Assembly (NCBI GenBank): GCA_039180025.1 | Contig: JBCDDZ010000013.1 | Span: forward strand, 9,168-73,167 | Direction: 5' to 3' | Source: Algisphaera sp039180025 | Lineage (GTDB): Bacteria > Planctomycetota > Phycisphaerae > Phycisphaerales > Phycisphaeraceae | Length of the DNA: 64,000 nt | Part shown: piece by piece, positions 33,940 to 43,636 of the stretch | How the letters are laid out: each line of letters opens with the position of its first letter | Numbering within the stretch: the first letter of the stretch is position 1 | Translations under genes and position numbers: made by a program | Notes under the pieces: model-generated | Told to the model about the DNA's origin: nothing | Databases searched by the model: none | What the model saw: the letters and a program-made list of their open reading frames with translations, nothing else

Positions 33940-36150
33940 GTGTTTAGCTTTACGAATGCGCTCCTCGGTTTATGGTTGAAGCGAACTCACGTTAACGATC
34001 GCGAGGAGAGACCCAGCTCATCCCTCCGTGCGCGGGGACGACCAAGCCACCGGGGGCCATGGTGGGTTTTAATGGTATGTATGACGCTATCCTTTCCTCC
34101 GACTGCCGCGGCGGGCCGTGTTTGGGTGGTCGACCAGCGTCACCCGGCAGCGTCGGACAAGAATCAAGCCACGGCGGATCAGCCGCTGCGTACGATCAAG
34201 GCGGCCGCTTTTCGAGCTCATCCCGGAGACACGGTCCGGGTCCACGCCGGCGTTTACCGCGAGCGTGTTGCCCCGCGTCGAGGTGGAAACGCCGAGGCCC
34301 CGATCGTTTACGAAGCCGCGGCCGGGGAGCATGTGGTTATTACGGCATTGGAGGTATGGCGGCCCACCTGGCAAGCGGTACCGAACGCACCGGCTTTACG
34401 CTATGGCGCGCTCGATCCGTCGGTCTTTGCGATTCATGATCCCCAATCCGCCGATTGGGACACATTCCCCGCGTCCTACAGCCCTTATCAGATCCCGCTC
34501 AATAGCGCTCCGGGCGGAGGCGAATCGGTCGATCCCTACGGTCGCGTAACCGCGGATGAGGGCCGTCAGGCCCAAACCGTAGGACAGTTATTCCTTGAAG
34601 GCGAACCTTTGGTTCAAGTCGCCTCGCGGGGTGAACTACACCATGTCCCCGGGTCGTGGATGGTTGCGGATGGAGGCGAGGGCCTCTACGTCCACTTCCC
34701 GCCGGGCCGAGTCCCCCTTGAGCAGTGGCGGCTGGAGATCAGCGCCCGCTCTCGCTGTTTCGCGCCCTACCGCCGGGGGCTGGGACACATCCATGTCCGT
34801 GGTTTTACCATGATCGGCGGCGCGAGCGACTTCCCCCGTGGCTTCTATAAGGAGGGTAAAAGTCCACAGGTCGGTGTCATGGGCACCCGTGCCGGCCACC
34901 ACTGGGTCATCGAACACAATGTGATCCGGTATGGCAAGTCGCTGGGTCTGGATATCGGCCTTGAAGGAAAAAGCGACGCCGACGGGCTCGGCCAGCCCGA
35001 ACCCGACATCCCTGAAGACAACGGCACCTCGGGCCGACACATCGTCCGCCACAATGTGATCAGCGACCACGGCGCGGGCGGGATCGCGGGGCTCAAAGCT
35101 TACGGATCGGTCATCACCGACAACGTCATCGAACGCAACAACCGTCTGGGCTTCACCGCCCCCGAGATCGGCGGAATCAAACTCCACTTTTTCGGCGACG
35201 GCCTGATCGCGCGCAATCTTGTCCGTGACAACCATTGCTACGGCGTCTGGTTGGACAACATGTACCACCGTGCACGTGTTACCCGCAACGCGATCGTTAA
35301 CAATCAGGGATCGGGCGTTTTTATCGAACTCGGACACGGGCCGGTCCTGATCGATCACAACGTGATCGCGCTGACTCGGCCCCTCGCCCAGCAGCCCGGC
35401 GACGGGCTCTACAGCCACGATGCTTCAGGCGTCACGTTCGCCCACAACTTGGTGCTGTTCAACGCGCATTTCGGGCTCTGGGCACATGTCGCCACCGACC
35501 GCCAGCCACGGCGATACCAGGACGGTCGGCGTGGCGAGCGTTCGCCCGCCGAAGCCTCGGGTTGGACCGTCGTTAACAACCTGTTCATCGGCAACACGGC
35601 CGGTGCTCTGGGTTTACCGCCCGAGGCCGATCGGGCGCACGGCAACCGTGTGGACCACAACCTCTACGCCGGGACCTACCCGCGCTCGACCGTCGAAACG
35701 TTCGGGGCCATGCTAGGCGCCACAACGTTTCGCTTGAACACCAACAAGGGCCGTCTTCCGGGCGAGGCAGTCGATCTGAACCTCGAGGCCTGGCGCCAGC
35801 GGACGGGCTGGGACCAACACAGCCATTTCCTCCCGGTGCTCCGCCCGCAACTGGCGACCGGCACCATGAGGCTGCTGCTGACGGCGGGTCCGCCGTTGGA
35901 TCTCGAAGCCACGCCCGTCGACGGGACCGATGTCGATTATTTCGGCTACCCGCTCGGAACTCACCCTCGGGTCGGGCCGTTTCAATCGCTCGCCGTGGAG
36001 AAGGCTCTCCGGGCATCCGCAGAGACACCCGACTCGGTCGCCCCTTTTGTAGACCTCGGTACCGGCCACCAAAATCATTTGTTGCTTTGGCCGCTGCGCC
36101 CATCGCCTCCGGAAGCGAGTTCGGGCGATGCGGGGACCCAGAAAGAATGA
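33940..36150 (+). CDS. Exported right-handed beta-helix protein (polysaccharide lyase-like)
   Basis: 736 residues from GTG 33940, preceded by GAGG at a 7-base spacing. A hydrophobic segment at about residues 40-57 with basic residues before it serves as a signal peptide or anchor; an alternative start at about residue 44 is possible. The mature protein has a DUF1565-like start (RTIKAAAFRAHPGDTVRVHAGVYRE) and many beta-helix turns rich in HNVI, DNVIERNN, RNLVRDNHC and NNLFIGNT. Such folds occur in polysaccharide lyases and glycosidases; catalytic residues cannot be picked. Sits between sulfatase A and a second lyase-like protein. Confidence 0.78.
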   Translation: MFSFTNALLGLWLKRTHVNDREERPSSSLRARGRPSHRGPWWVLMVCMTLSFPPTAAAGRVWVVDQRHPAASDKNQATADQPLRTIKAAAFRAHPGDTVRVHAGVYRERVAPRRGGNAEAPIVYEAAAGEHVVITALEVWRPTWQAVPNAPALRYGALDPSVFAIHDPQSADWDTFPASYSPYQIPLNSAPGGGESVDPYGRVTADEGRQAQTVGQLFLEGEPLVQVASRGELHHVPGSWMVADGGEGLYVHFPPGRVPLEQWRLEISARSRCFAPYRRGLGHIHVRGFTMIGGASDFPRGFYKEGKSPQVGVMGTRAGHHWVIEHNVIRYGKSLGLDIGLEGKSDADGLGQPEPDIPEDNGTSGRHIVRHNVISDHGAGGIAGLKAYGSVITDNVIERNNRLGFTAPEIGGIKLHFFGDGLIARNLVRDNHCYGVWLDNMYHRARVTRNAIVNNQGSGVFIELGHGPVLIDHNVIALTRPLAQQPGDGLYSHDASGVTFAHNLVLFNAHFGLWAHVATDRQPRRYQDGRRGERSPAEASGWTVVNNLFIGNTAGALGLPPEADRAHGNRVDHNLYAGTYPRSTVETFGAMLGATTFRLNTNKGRLPGEAVDLNLEAWRQRTGWDQHSHFLPVLRPQLATGTMRLLLTAGPPLDLEATPVDGTDVDYFGYPLGTHPRVGPFQSLAVEKALRASAETPDSVAPFVDLGTGHQNHLLLWPLRPSPPEASSGDAGTQKE

Positions 36151-36288
36151 TGCTTCTGTAGTTTTGCGCTGTTGTAGTTGAAGAACGCGCTCAAGCATTA
36201 TGAGATCTTTCTTAGTCAGTCTAGATTCATTGAACTGCATCTCTCAGATTCTTTACGGCCTAGCTTGCTCGGGTCTCAGCGGAAAAAC

Positions 36289-39162
36289 ATGATGAGTTCT
36301 ACCCAATACGTACCTGTGAGCTTTGAGTTGCTCGAATCTCGTGTCTTGCTATCGGGTGCTTTCGCGCCCACTAGCGAGCCGATCGATTTCCCGGTCGATG
36401 CGGGCGTGATCGATGCCACCGATTGGTCCGCCAATTCAACGCTCAATGCGATACCCGACGACGGCCTCGACGACACCGCGGCGCTCCAGGCCGTGTTGGA
36501 CGCCTACGCCCGGGCCGGCCGGGTGATCTACCTGCCCGACGGCCAGTACGACCTGTCGTCCACGCTGGAATTCAAGGGGATCGGGACCAACGTCGCGGCC
36601 CGCACCTTCTTCCAAGGCGAAAGCCGCGACGGGACCATCCTCAGGCTTGCCGACAACAGCGGCTTGGCCGGGCCGGTGCTCCTCACCGGCGACAGTGTCG
36701 CACAACATTTCCGTAATAGCGTGCAAAACCTGACGATCGACATCGGGGCAGGCAATCCCGATGCGACCGGCCTCGCGTTCAACGCCTCCAACCAAGGCAC
36801 CGCCAAGAACCTGCTGATCCGTTCGGGAGACGGGCAGGGCGCGATCGGCCTCGACCTGAGCCACGCCGACGAGATCGGCCCGCTGCTGGTCGACAACGTG
36901 GAGGTGATCGGCTTCGATTACGGCATCCAGTCCGAATTCCAAACCAACAGCAAGGTTCTCAAAAACATCACCGTACGGGATCAAAACCTCGCGGGCTTGC
37001 TGAACTACAACTCGTCGATCATCACGGTCGAAGGTTTCAAGAGCGTCAACAACGTGCCGGCGGTCTTAAACGCCCGGCCCTCGGGCTCGACGCTTCCGTC
37101 CAACGGGCGCATCGTCATGGTCGATAGTGAATTGATCGGTACGGGTGGCGCGTCCTCGCAGGCCGCCATCGTGGCCGGTTCTAATAACTTTAAGCCCAAG
37201 GTTTATCTCCGCGATGTCCAAGTCAGCGGGTACGACCAGGCGGTCGCCAACGGCCTGGAATTCACCACTAAAGTCGGTAACGTCAGCCTGCCCAATATTG
37301 ATGTGGACGAATACTGGTTCGCCGGCGCATTAAGTAATCGACGCGGGGGGACGTTCGAGTTGTTCGAAGACAGCCCCGATACCATGCTCGGTCTCGCCGC
37401 CGTGGCCACGCCCGATGTCGTGCACGACCCGCTGTCCCAGTGGGCCGGGCCGCAGGACTTCGGTGCATCCCCGGGCGACGGCAACGACGATACCGCTGCG
37501 CTCCAGGCGGCGATCGATTCAGGAGCCACGACCGTCTACCTGCCTTACGGCGACTGGCAGATCGACGGTCGGGTTGAACTACGCGGCAACACGCAGCGGC
37601 TCGTCGGTGTCGGCGGGCGCATATTCAGCGCCAGCGAAACCGGCAAGATCGTGCTCGGCGACTCGGGCCCCGCGACCGTGACCGTCGATCAGATCGAGAA
37701 CTTCGATCCCGCCGGTGGGAGCACGGTAAGTTTCGAGCATGACTCCAACCGCACCTGGTCGTTCCGCAACTTCCTGGGCTTCGACTACACGCCTACCGCC
37801 GCCGCACCCGGGGATCTGTTCCTAACCGATGTGGCTGCGATCGCGGTTAACGCCGAGCAGGTGACCTTCCGTAACCAAAACGTCTACGCCACGCAATTGA
37901 ATATCGAGACCGAAGCCGGCGCGACCGATAGCAGCCTGCCCGACGAAAAAATCCTCAACGACGGTGCCACCGTCCGCATCCTCGGCCTCAAGATCGAACG
38001 GCCCGGCACGATCGTACGCACCATCAACGGCGGGAAAACCGAACTGCTCAGTGTCTACTTCAATGGCAGCGGAGTATCCGGGGCGGCCGACCCCGCCTTT
38101 GTTACCGTCGAGTCCGCGTTGTCGGTCGCTCAATTTACCAGCCCGCCGGGCACACCTTACAGCGTCATCGCTGAAGAAACCCGTAACGGCATCACCCGGA
38201 CGACAAGCGATTTCGACCCAGCCGATGTCTACTCCGCCTTCGATGACGCCGCGTTGTGGAACGTCCGACAAGAAGTCATCGTCGATAACGCCGACACCGA
38301 TGGCTTCAGCGTCAATGCCCAAGCGGATTGGGGCACCGCGGCCCCGTTCAACGGCGGGTTCATCGGCAGCGACATCCGCTACTCCGATACCGTTGGGGCC
38401 GAGGCTACCTTTGATCCCGGCCTATCCACGGCGGGCGAGTACGAGGTTTACCTCCGCTGGACCAACGACCGCGGGAGCGGTGCCAGCAACGGACACGCCT
38501 CAAATACCCCCGTGTACGTGAAACTGGCGGACGGCACCGAGCAACGCCTCGAAATCAACCAGGACGCCACCGAGAGCGGCGGCTACTGGCAATCGTTGGG
38601 CACGTTCGACCTCGATGCGGCTTCCACGGTACGTCTTGCCGTCGAGGCAGAAACGAACGGCAAAGTGATCGTCGATGGTGTCCGGTTACAGTTGATCCAG
38701 GCAGATCAAGGCGACCAAGGAGGAGACCCGGGCGATCAGGGGGGAAACAATACCAACGATAATATTTTTGCCACCGGTCAGACCATTAGTTTCAACAATA
38801 CCCTTTACGACCGCTGGCTCGATGCCGACGGGCGGAAACAGGACTACCGCGTCGATACCCGCCCGTCCACCGGCACCACCGACGTCAAGTGGCAGGTCAT
38901 TAACGAGGGCAACGGCATCTATCGTTTCGAGAGCCAGCAATATAGCAACCGCTATCTAGCCAGCGGTACGCCGGAAGAGGTTACTACCGTTAACAACAAC
39001 ACCGGTGCCACGCGGTGGAGCTTGGTCGGTAACGCTGGGCAGTATCAACTTCAAAACGTTGCGACCGGCGAGTTCTTGCGACTCAACGGCGGAAGCTTTG
39101 ATATCGATCTCACCGCCAACAGCAACGATAACGGCACACGGTGGGATATCATCGTGATCTGA
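36289..39162 (+). CDS. LEPR-XLL surface protein with two pectate-lyase-like modules and C-terminal binding domains
   Basis: 957 residues. The start at 36289 (second ATG immediately after) places a LEPR-XLL-type motif, FELLESRVLLSG, at about residues 10-22; this planctomycete N-terminal sorting motif is here without a classical signal peptide. Two pectate_lyase_3-type modules follow (DDGLDDTAALQAVLDAY and GDGNDDTAALQAAIDS starts), then a xanthan-lyase/golvesin-like region (DGFSVNAQADWG, YEVYLRW) and a C-terminal ricin-like region (TGQTISFNNTLYDRWLDADG, YRFESQQYSNRYL). The helix modules are paralogous to those of 27974-30733. Confidence 0.8.
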   Translation: MMSSTQYVPVSFELLESRVLLSGAFAPTSEPIDFPVDAGVIDATDWSANSTLNAIPDDGLDDTAALQAVLDAYARAGRVIYLPDGQYDLSSTLEFKGIGTNVAARTFFQGESRDGTILRLADNSGLAGPVLLTGDSVAQHFRNSVQNLTIDIGAGNPDATGLAFNASNQGTAKNLLIRSGDGQGAIGLDLSHADEIGPLLVDNVEVIGFDYGIQSEFQTNSKVLKNITVRDQNLAGLLNYNSSIITVEGFKSVNNVPAVLNARPSGSTLPSNGRIVMVDSELIGTGGASSQAAIVAGSNNFKPKVYLRDVQVSGYDQAVANGLEFTTKVGNVSLPNIDVDEYWFAGALSNRRGGTFELFEDSPDTMLGLAAVATPDVVHDPLSQWAGPQDFGASPGDGNDDTAALQAAIDSGATTVYLPYGDWQIDGRVELRGNTQRLVGVGGRIFSASETGKIVLGDSGPATVTVDQIENFDPAGGSTVSFEHDSNRTWSFRNFLGFDYTPTAAAPGDLFLTDVAAIAVNAEQVTFRNQNVYATQLNIETEAGATDSSLPDEKILNDGATVRILGLKIERPGTIVRTINGGKTELLSVYFNGSGVSGAADPAFVTVESALSVAQFTSPPGTPYSVIAEETRNGITRTTSDFDPADVYSAFDDAALWNVRQEVIVDNADTDGFSVNAQADWGTAAPFNGGFIGSDIRYSDTVGAEATFDPGLSTAGEYEVYLRWTNDRGSGASNGHASNTPVYVKLADGTEQRLEINQDATESGGYWQSLGTFDLDAASTVRLAVEAETNGKVIVDGVRLQLIQADQGDQGGDPGDQGGNNTNDNIFATGQTISFNNTLYDRWLDADGRKQDYRVDTRPSTGTTDVKWQVINEGNGIYRFESQQYSNRYLASGTPEEVTTVNNNTGATRWSLVGNAGQYQLQNVATGEFLRLNGGSFDIDLTANSNDNGTRWDIIVI

Positions 39163-39558
39163 ATATCCGCTCGGCCCCGCTGGTCGATGGTTGATCTGAT
39201 GGAGGATGGTTTTTAGCGTATCCCAACTCCAGATATAGCGTTTGCCGTGGCCCAACCCACCGATGATCGAATATCACCTTTGAGCTTGGGTTTGGCAAGA
39301 AGCTACAGGTGAAGTTGACCTGCGCTGCCATATGCACGCAAAAACCGCCCAATACACATCGTTTACGAAATAGAGTCGATGGCTACGGTGTGGCCGAAAC
39401 GATTTAGCGGCTGGACAAGTTATGCTGCCCGGCAAAATCAATGGATCGCCTCTCCGTGTCGCCGCATGCATGATTGTCCCGTAGATGCGAAACGAAAGTA
39501 TTTGGGAACGACAATCGCCTCGGTGGGGAATAGAGTAAAAGATACCTAAAATCTGCAG
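39163..39558. other. Intergenic, no gene seen
   Basis: 396 bases between convergent genes. No coding frame, tRNA or clear hairpin with a T-run recognised. Both short frames here lack family signatures. Confidence 0.5.
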
Positions 39559-40977
39559 TTATCCGCGATACTTTTGAGCTTGTTCTTCGGTCAGGGGTAC
39601 GGAGTCGGGGCCAATACGTAGCGGCTCAGGCAGTTGGCCGACGCGCTGCGAGTATTCATCGCTCAACCGATCTGCAACCAATCCGTTAGCGATCAGTTGG
39701 CTTTCCGGGGTACCGCTGAGGTCTTCGACCGATCCAAGGAAGTTTTCAAGCGCGAGGCGGTGCCGAGTAAGTGCTTCTGCGTGGGCCGAATCCCCGACAA
39801 GATTATGCAGCATGTTTGGATCAGCGATCGGATCGTACAACTCTTCAGCCGGCTTGCGGCGGGCCATGAACGCCGCCGCTGCGCCTTCGAGGCGCCCCGC
39901 GGCGTATTCGCGGCGCATCGCTTGCAGCGTTGGCGCTTGCTCGGCGTAAGACTGACGCACCGCCCAAGGCAGGGCCGGGTAATCATTGCGGATGTAATGA
40001 TACGATTTCGAACGTGCGACCCGTACCCGATCAAACACCTCATCCATCCGATCGCGTCCGGCGTAAATAAACTTCCGAGGCGACGCGGCGTTATCTCCGA
40101 GAAAAATCTGCCCGTCGTAAGAATTTGGGACCGCTGCACCCATCAACGATAAAATCGTCGGCGCGATATCGACCCACGTAATCAAGTCATCGCAAGTTGT
40201 ACCTGGGGCGATTTGCCCCGGCCATCGTACGATCAACGGCAAATGGATACCCGCGCCGTAACACCAACGTTTCTCGCGGGGCAATCCTCTGCCGTGGTCA
40301 CTTAAATAGATAACAACCGTGCGCTCGGCAGCAGGCGAGTTGTCAATCCGGTCTAGGATCTCGCCGATCTGCCGATCCTGTATCGAAAGCAGATCGAAGT
40401 AGCGGGCGATGTCCTGCCGGGTTTCTGGCGTGTCCGGCAGATAAGCAGGGATGGGTGCGTCGGCCGGGTCGTGGCGAAGTCTGTCAGGCAACTCAGCGAT
40501 GCGATCCGCGTAGGTTTCATTTCGCCAATTGGGCGTATCCCAAACCCCGGACTCATGCGTCATGTCAAAATTGCGGTACACAAAAAAAGGCTCGTCGGGC
40601 AGATCAGACTTCCATTGATCTTCGGTAGTGTCGGCAAAGTCGTCGGGGGGCTCAAAATTAAAATCGGTTTTCGTGGGCCAAGCGACGTACTTACCCGCGT
40701 CGCGTAGTTCGTGGGTGAATAGACGCGGCGGCTGCCGCAACGTTGATCGCATGTGATGTGTACCGATTGACCAGGGGTATCGGCCGGTAACCAGTCCGCT
40801 CCGAGAAGGCGCGCAAACCGGAGAGTGACTAAACGCATTGGTATATCGGCAGCCCTGCGCAGCCAGACGATCTAGATTCGGCGTACGGGCGTAATCATTC
40901 CCGTAGCATCCGTGATGTCGGCCGGTATCCTCTGCAACCAGCAATACAACGTTCAATGGTTTGTTTCTTTGCGTCAT
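39559..40977 (-). CDS. S1 family sulfatase B (N-sulfoglucosamine sulfohydrolase-like)
   Basis: 472 residues. Starts VVLLVAEDTGRHHGCYGND, in which AED replaces the usual DD pair, as in heparan N-sulfatase-like enzymes. Cys55 in CAPSRSGLVTGRYP is the formylglycine site. Later YLSDHGRGLPREKRWCYGAGIHLPLIVRWPG is diagnostic for the same subgroup. TAAAAT at 40985-40990 on the minus strand (TAAAAT, 7 bases before ATG) may be a leaderless-type -10. No signal peptide from this start. Desulfates an unknown sulfated sugar; the next gene on the minus strand is a transposase scrap, not part of this unit. Confidence 0.9.
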   Translation of the reverse strand: MTQRNKPLNVVLLVAEDTGRHHGCYGNDYARTPNLDRLAAQGCRYTNAFSHSPVCAPSRSGLVTGRYPWSIGTHHMRSTLRQPPRLFTHELRDAGKYVAWPTKTDFNFEPPDDFADTTEDQWKSDLPDEPFFVYRNFDMTHESGVWDTPNWRNETYADRIAELPDRLRHDPADAPIPAYLPDTPETRQDIARYFDLLSIQDRQIGEILDRIDNSPAAERTVVIYLSDHGRGLPREKRWCYGAGIHLPLIVRWPGQIAPGTTCDDLITWVDIAPTILSLMGAAVPNSYDGQIFLGDNAASPRKFIYAGRDRMDEVFDRVRVARSKSYHYIRNDYPALPWAVRQSYAEQAPTLQAMRREYAAGRLEGAAAAFMARRKPAEELYDPIADPNMLHNLVGDSAHAEALTRHRLALENFLGSVEDLSGTPESQLIANGLVADRLSDEYSQRVGQLPEPLRIGPDSVPLTEEQAQKYRG

Positions 40978-41143
40978 TGGGTTGATTTTACCAATCTAAT
41001 CTTTATGCGATAACTTCATATAGAACTGGCCGAGCCATCCTAACCTTGCCTTTCCCCATGTTTGCTACAAGTTCTACGTTAATTAAGGTGGGTGCGTTGG
41101 GGTTGAAGGGCCGGGTAGAGCGAAGCGGCACCGGGCTCTTGAT

Positions 41144-41266
41144 GAGCCACGCTTCGGGGGCTGGCGGCCGGTAACCCCGTGACGCGTGCAACCGAACCCT
41201 GTGGTACGGCACACGCCAGCGTTCGATCAAGACCTCGGCCTCGTGCAGCGTGTCGAACACCTCACA
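41144..41266 (-). pseudogene. IS3-family transposase C-terminal scrap
   Basis: On the minus strand EVFDTLHEAEVLIERW, HRVRLHASRGYRPPAPEAW matches the end of IS3 integrase-core transposases. Only about 40 codons of homology remain, with no catalytic D,D and no upstream domain. It is in the 784-base gap between sulfatase B and the XylR-type gene; nothing else coding is seen there. Confidence 0.8.
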
Positions 41267-41484
41267 CTCCTTCCGCCAACGTCGATAGCTGTGGATCGCG
41301 ATCTCTTCGCGGTTGGCCAAGAGCTTGGGAGCAAGGTCACGATGTGACCGCATCGGGTATCCGCCAAAATGTACGACGCGTTAAGCGATGCGGTCGCCAA
41401 CAACCTGCAGGCGGTGAAGCCTCACAGGTATGCGAACGACTTCGCGTCATGCGGATACGGAAATTCTTGAGACCATACGTGCTA

Positions 41485-41580
41485 GTCACCTGCCAAGCAT
41501 TTGAGGGTCACCTGTGGCCACCTTGCTTACATCTACGAGTCACCTGGTGGCCATCTGCCGGACTGAGTTTGGTTGGAAAA
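41485..41580. repeat. GTCACCTG repeat tract near the IS3 scrap
   Basis: GTCACCTG occurs at 41485, 41507 and 41539, followed by a GGTTGGAAA at about 41571. Very similar wording, ACCTGGTGGTCACC, GTCACCTGTGGTCG and GGTTGGAAAC, recurs at 52009-52100 before tRNA-Gly, again beside an IS3 remnant. Confidence 0.5.
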
Positions 41581-41761
41581 CAGCTGAAAGCTTTTGTCAG
41601 TTTGGTAGTGTCCGTCAAGCTGTGCACATTCGACTAAGCGGTCTCCGAGAGATAGAAAACTGGCCGGCCCGGAGTGAGTCCTAACCTGACCGCCATCGAT
41701 CTTCACAGCTTCTGCATCGACGCGGGGTACGCTACAGGTGATGAAAAGATGCTCTAAGGAT

Positions 41762-42919
41762 TCACCGTCGGAACTTCTGTCGGTAGTCCGTGGCGGTTTC
41801 GCCGGTTTCGCGTTTAAAGACTCGGCAGAGGTGGTAGATCGAGCTGAAGCCGGAGGCGTCGGCGATGGCTTGAAGACCGTCGTCGGTGGCGGCCAGCAGT
41901 TCGCGGGCCCGTTCGACGTGGGCCCGACGGATCTCTTGGAGCGGGGTGCGGCCCAGGTGCTGGCGGAAGCGGCGTTCTAGGACGCGGCGTGAGACGGCGA
42001 CTTGGTCGAGTACGTCTTCCACGCCGATGGGCCGATGGGCCGAGGCGTGGATGAAGCGGATCGCGTGGCGGAGTTGGTCGTCCCGGATCATCAGCAGGTT
42101 GGTGGACTGTCGCACGGTGAGGCGGAGGGGCGGGAGGCTCAGCGTTCGGTCGGGCGGATCCTGGCCGTCCATGAGTTGTTCGAGCAGTCGGCAAGCTTCG
42201 CGGCCTAGCCGGCGCAGGGGGGTCTGCACACTGGTCAACGCCGGGCGGCTGAGGTCGCAGTTCAGCGAGTCGTCGTTGACCCCCAGCAGGGCCACGTCGT
42301 CAGGTACCGTTAACCCATGGTGCTTGCAGACCTGACTCAGCCAGAGCCCCGCCTCATCGTCGCTGATCATCAGCGCCAAGGGCTGGGGCAGGCCGGCGAT
42401 CCACTGGCCCAAGTCGTCATCGACCGACGTCCAAGCCCGGGACATGTCAAGAGTCGACATCGACGGGACGTGGTGGACCTTCGCGTCGGGATACGCTTCG
42501 GCGACGCGTTGGGCGTAGCCGGCGAACTGCCGCTGGTCACGGGTCCGGTCGGCGTAGCCGAAGTAAGCGAAGCTGCGGAGGCCGCGTTCCAAGAAGTGCT
42601 CAGCGGCAAGCTGGCCCACGGCGTGCTGATCGACCTCGACGCGGGGCCGATCGCCCAGCGGGTTTTCGCCGATATCGACGCACGGCACGTCGAGCCGGTC
42701 GAGGTAGCCGGGCGTCGCCGCGTCGGCGATGCCCACGAGGACCCCGTCGGGGTCCCAGCGTCGGATCCGCTCGAAGGTTTTGTCGTCTAGGCGGCGGACG
42801 CTGTGGATCGACCACTGGGTGCGGGCGGCTTCGGATTCGAGGATGCCCCGGACGATCTTGCGCCAGTAGCTGACGTCTTTGTCTAGGATCAGCGCGATGC
42901 GCTGGGGCGTGGAAGGCAT
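41762..42919 (-). CDS. XylR-type regulator (LacI-like sensor fused to AraC HTH), cassette 2
   Basis: 385 residues. N-terminal sugar-binding fold (RIALILDKDVSYWRKIVRGILE, DPDGVLVGIADA, VPDDVALLGVNDDSLNCDLSRP) then the AraC DNA-binding domain (LDQVAVSRRVLERRFRQHLG, AIADASGFSSIYHLCRVFKRETG). Same architecture as the regulator at 23002-24243. It is the last gene of the minus-strand operon, 9 bases after the GH2-like gene, so it may regulate its own operon. Likely activator; sugar unknown. Confidence 0.88.
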   Translation of the reverse strand: MPSTPQRIALILDKDVSYWRKIVRGILESEAARTQWSIHSVRRLDDKTFERIRRWDPDGVLVGIADAATPGYLDRLDVPCVDIGENPLGDRPRVEVDQHAVGQLAAEHFLERGLRSFAYFGYADRTRDQRQFAGYAQRVAEAYPDAKVHHVPSMSTLDMSRAWTSVDDDLGQWIAGLPQPLALMISDDEAGLWLSQVCKHHGLTVPDDVALLGVNDDSLNCDLSRPALTSVQTPLRRLGREACRLLEQLMDGQDPPDRTLSLPPLRLTVRQSTNLLMIRDDQLRHAIRFIHASAHRPIGVEDVLDQVAVSRRVLERRFRQHLGRTPLQEIRRAHVERARELLAATDDGLQAIADASGFSSIYHLCRVFKRETGETATDYRQKFRR

Positions 42920-42928
42920 GGAGCCAAT

Positions 42929-43636
42929 TTACTCGACGAGGAAGAGGAAGTTGGCCGTACCGATCTTGTCGTGTTCGTTGCGGACTTTGAAGTACACGCG
43001 GTAGGCGCGGTAAACGTTGACGCCGACGATGTCGATACTCGGGGCCTGCTCCTTGAGGATGCGGAGCTTGGCTTCACTGGCACCGGCGATGATGCAGACC
43101 GTGGGGTGGGCCGGATCGACCTCGTCGATGTACTGCGCCAGTTGTTCGATGGCGGCCCAGGGCTTCCCGCCGCGGGCCTCGGCTTCGTTACCCACGCCCC
43201 AGGCCAGCACGGCCGGGTGGTCCTTGAACCGGCGGATGATCGCGGCCTTTTCTTCGAACTGCCTCTGGACCATCTCGGGCTTGCCGTAGTCGAAGCCGTC
43301 GCGTTTGTGGCCCAGCCACAGGCCCACGAGGACCGTGAGGCCGCGCTCGTGAGCTTCATCGAGCAGCCGGCCGTCGTCGAGGTGGCGTACACCCCAAGTG
43401 CGCAGGGTCGTCACCCCGGCGGCCACCGCTTCGTCGAGGAACTCGTAGCCCGACGCGCCGCGGACCTCGTACGGTTCCCCGCCGCGCAGCAGGACGAACG
43501 ACCCGTCGTCGCGTTCTTGCACTTGCACCGGGATCGCCTGGGCCGACACGATCTGTGGGGCGTAGACGAGGCCGACGGTGAGCGTGCAGGAAAGTAGCGT
43601 GGCGACGACGCGGCGGCTGGGGATTGGTATTTTCAT
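42929..43636 (-). CDS. GH2-like TIM-barrel protein with an internal deletion
   Basis: 235 residues. Signal peptide about 1-34. The N-terminal barrel half is well kept: RDGEPY-like LLRGGEPYEVRGASG, LRTWGVRHLDDG, GLWLGHKRDGFDYGK, then HPAVLAWGVGNEAEARGG with the acid/base Glu at about 151, and SIDIVGVNVY. Family members then continue for about 250 residues including a TEFGPP nucleophile motif. Here residue 210 jumps straight to YRVYFKVRNEHDKIGTANFLFLVE, the usual C-terminal end. The nucleophile is missing, so catalysis is unlikely. TACCGCG occurs twice at the joint (about 43,006-43,020), a possible deletion scar. Confidence 0.72.
   Translation of the reverse strand: MKIPIPSRRVVATLLSCTLTVGLVYAPQIVSAQAIPVQVQERDDGSFVLLRGGEPYEVRGASGYEFLDEAVAAGVTTLRTWGVRHLDDGRLLDEAHERGLTVLVGLWLGHKRDGFDYGKPEMVQRQFEEKAAIIRRFKDHPAVLAWGVGNEAEARGGKPWAAIEQLAQYIDEVDPAHPTVCIIAGASEAKLRILKEQAPSIDIVGVNVYRAYRVYFKVRNEHDKIGTANFLFLVE

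Noticed and set aside
41003..41353. A complete IS3 transposase next to sulfatase B
   Set aside because: Only about 40 codons at the C-terminus match; the upstream part of this frame does not continue the family.
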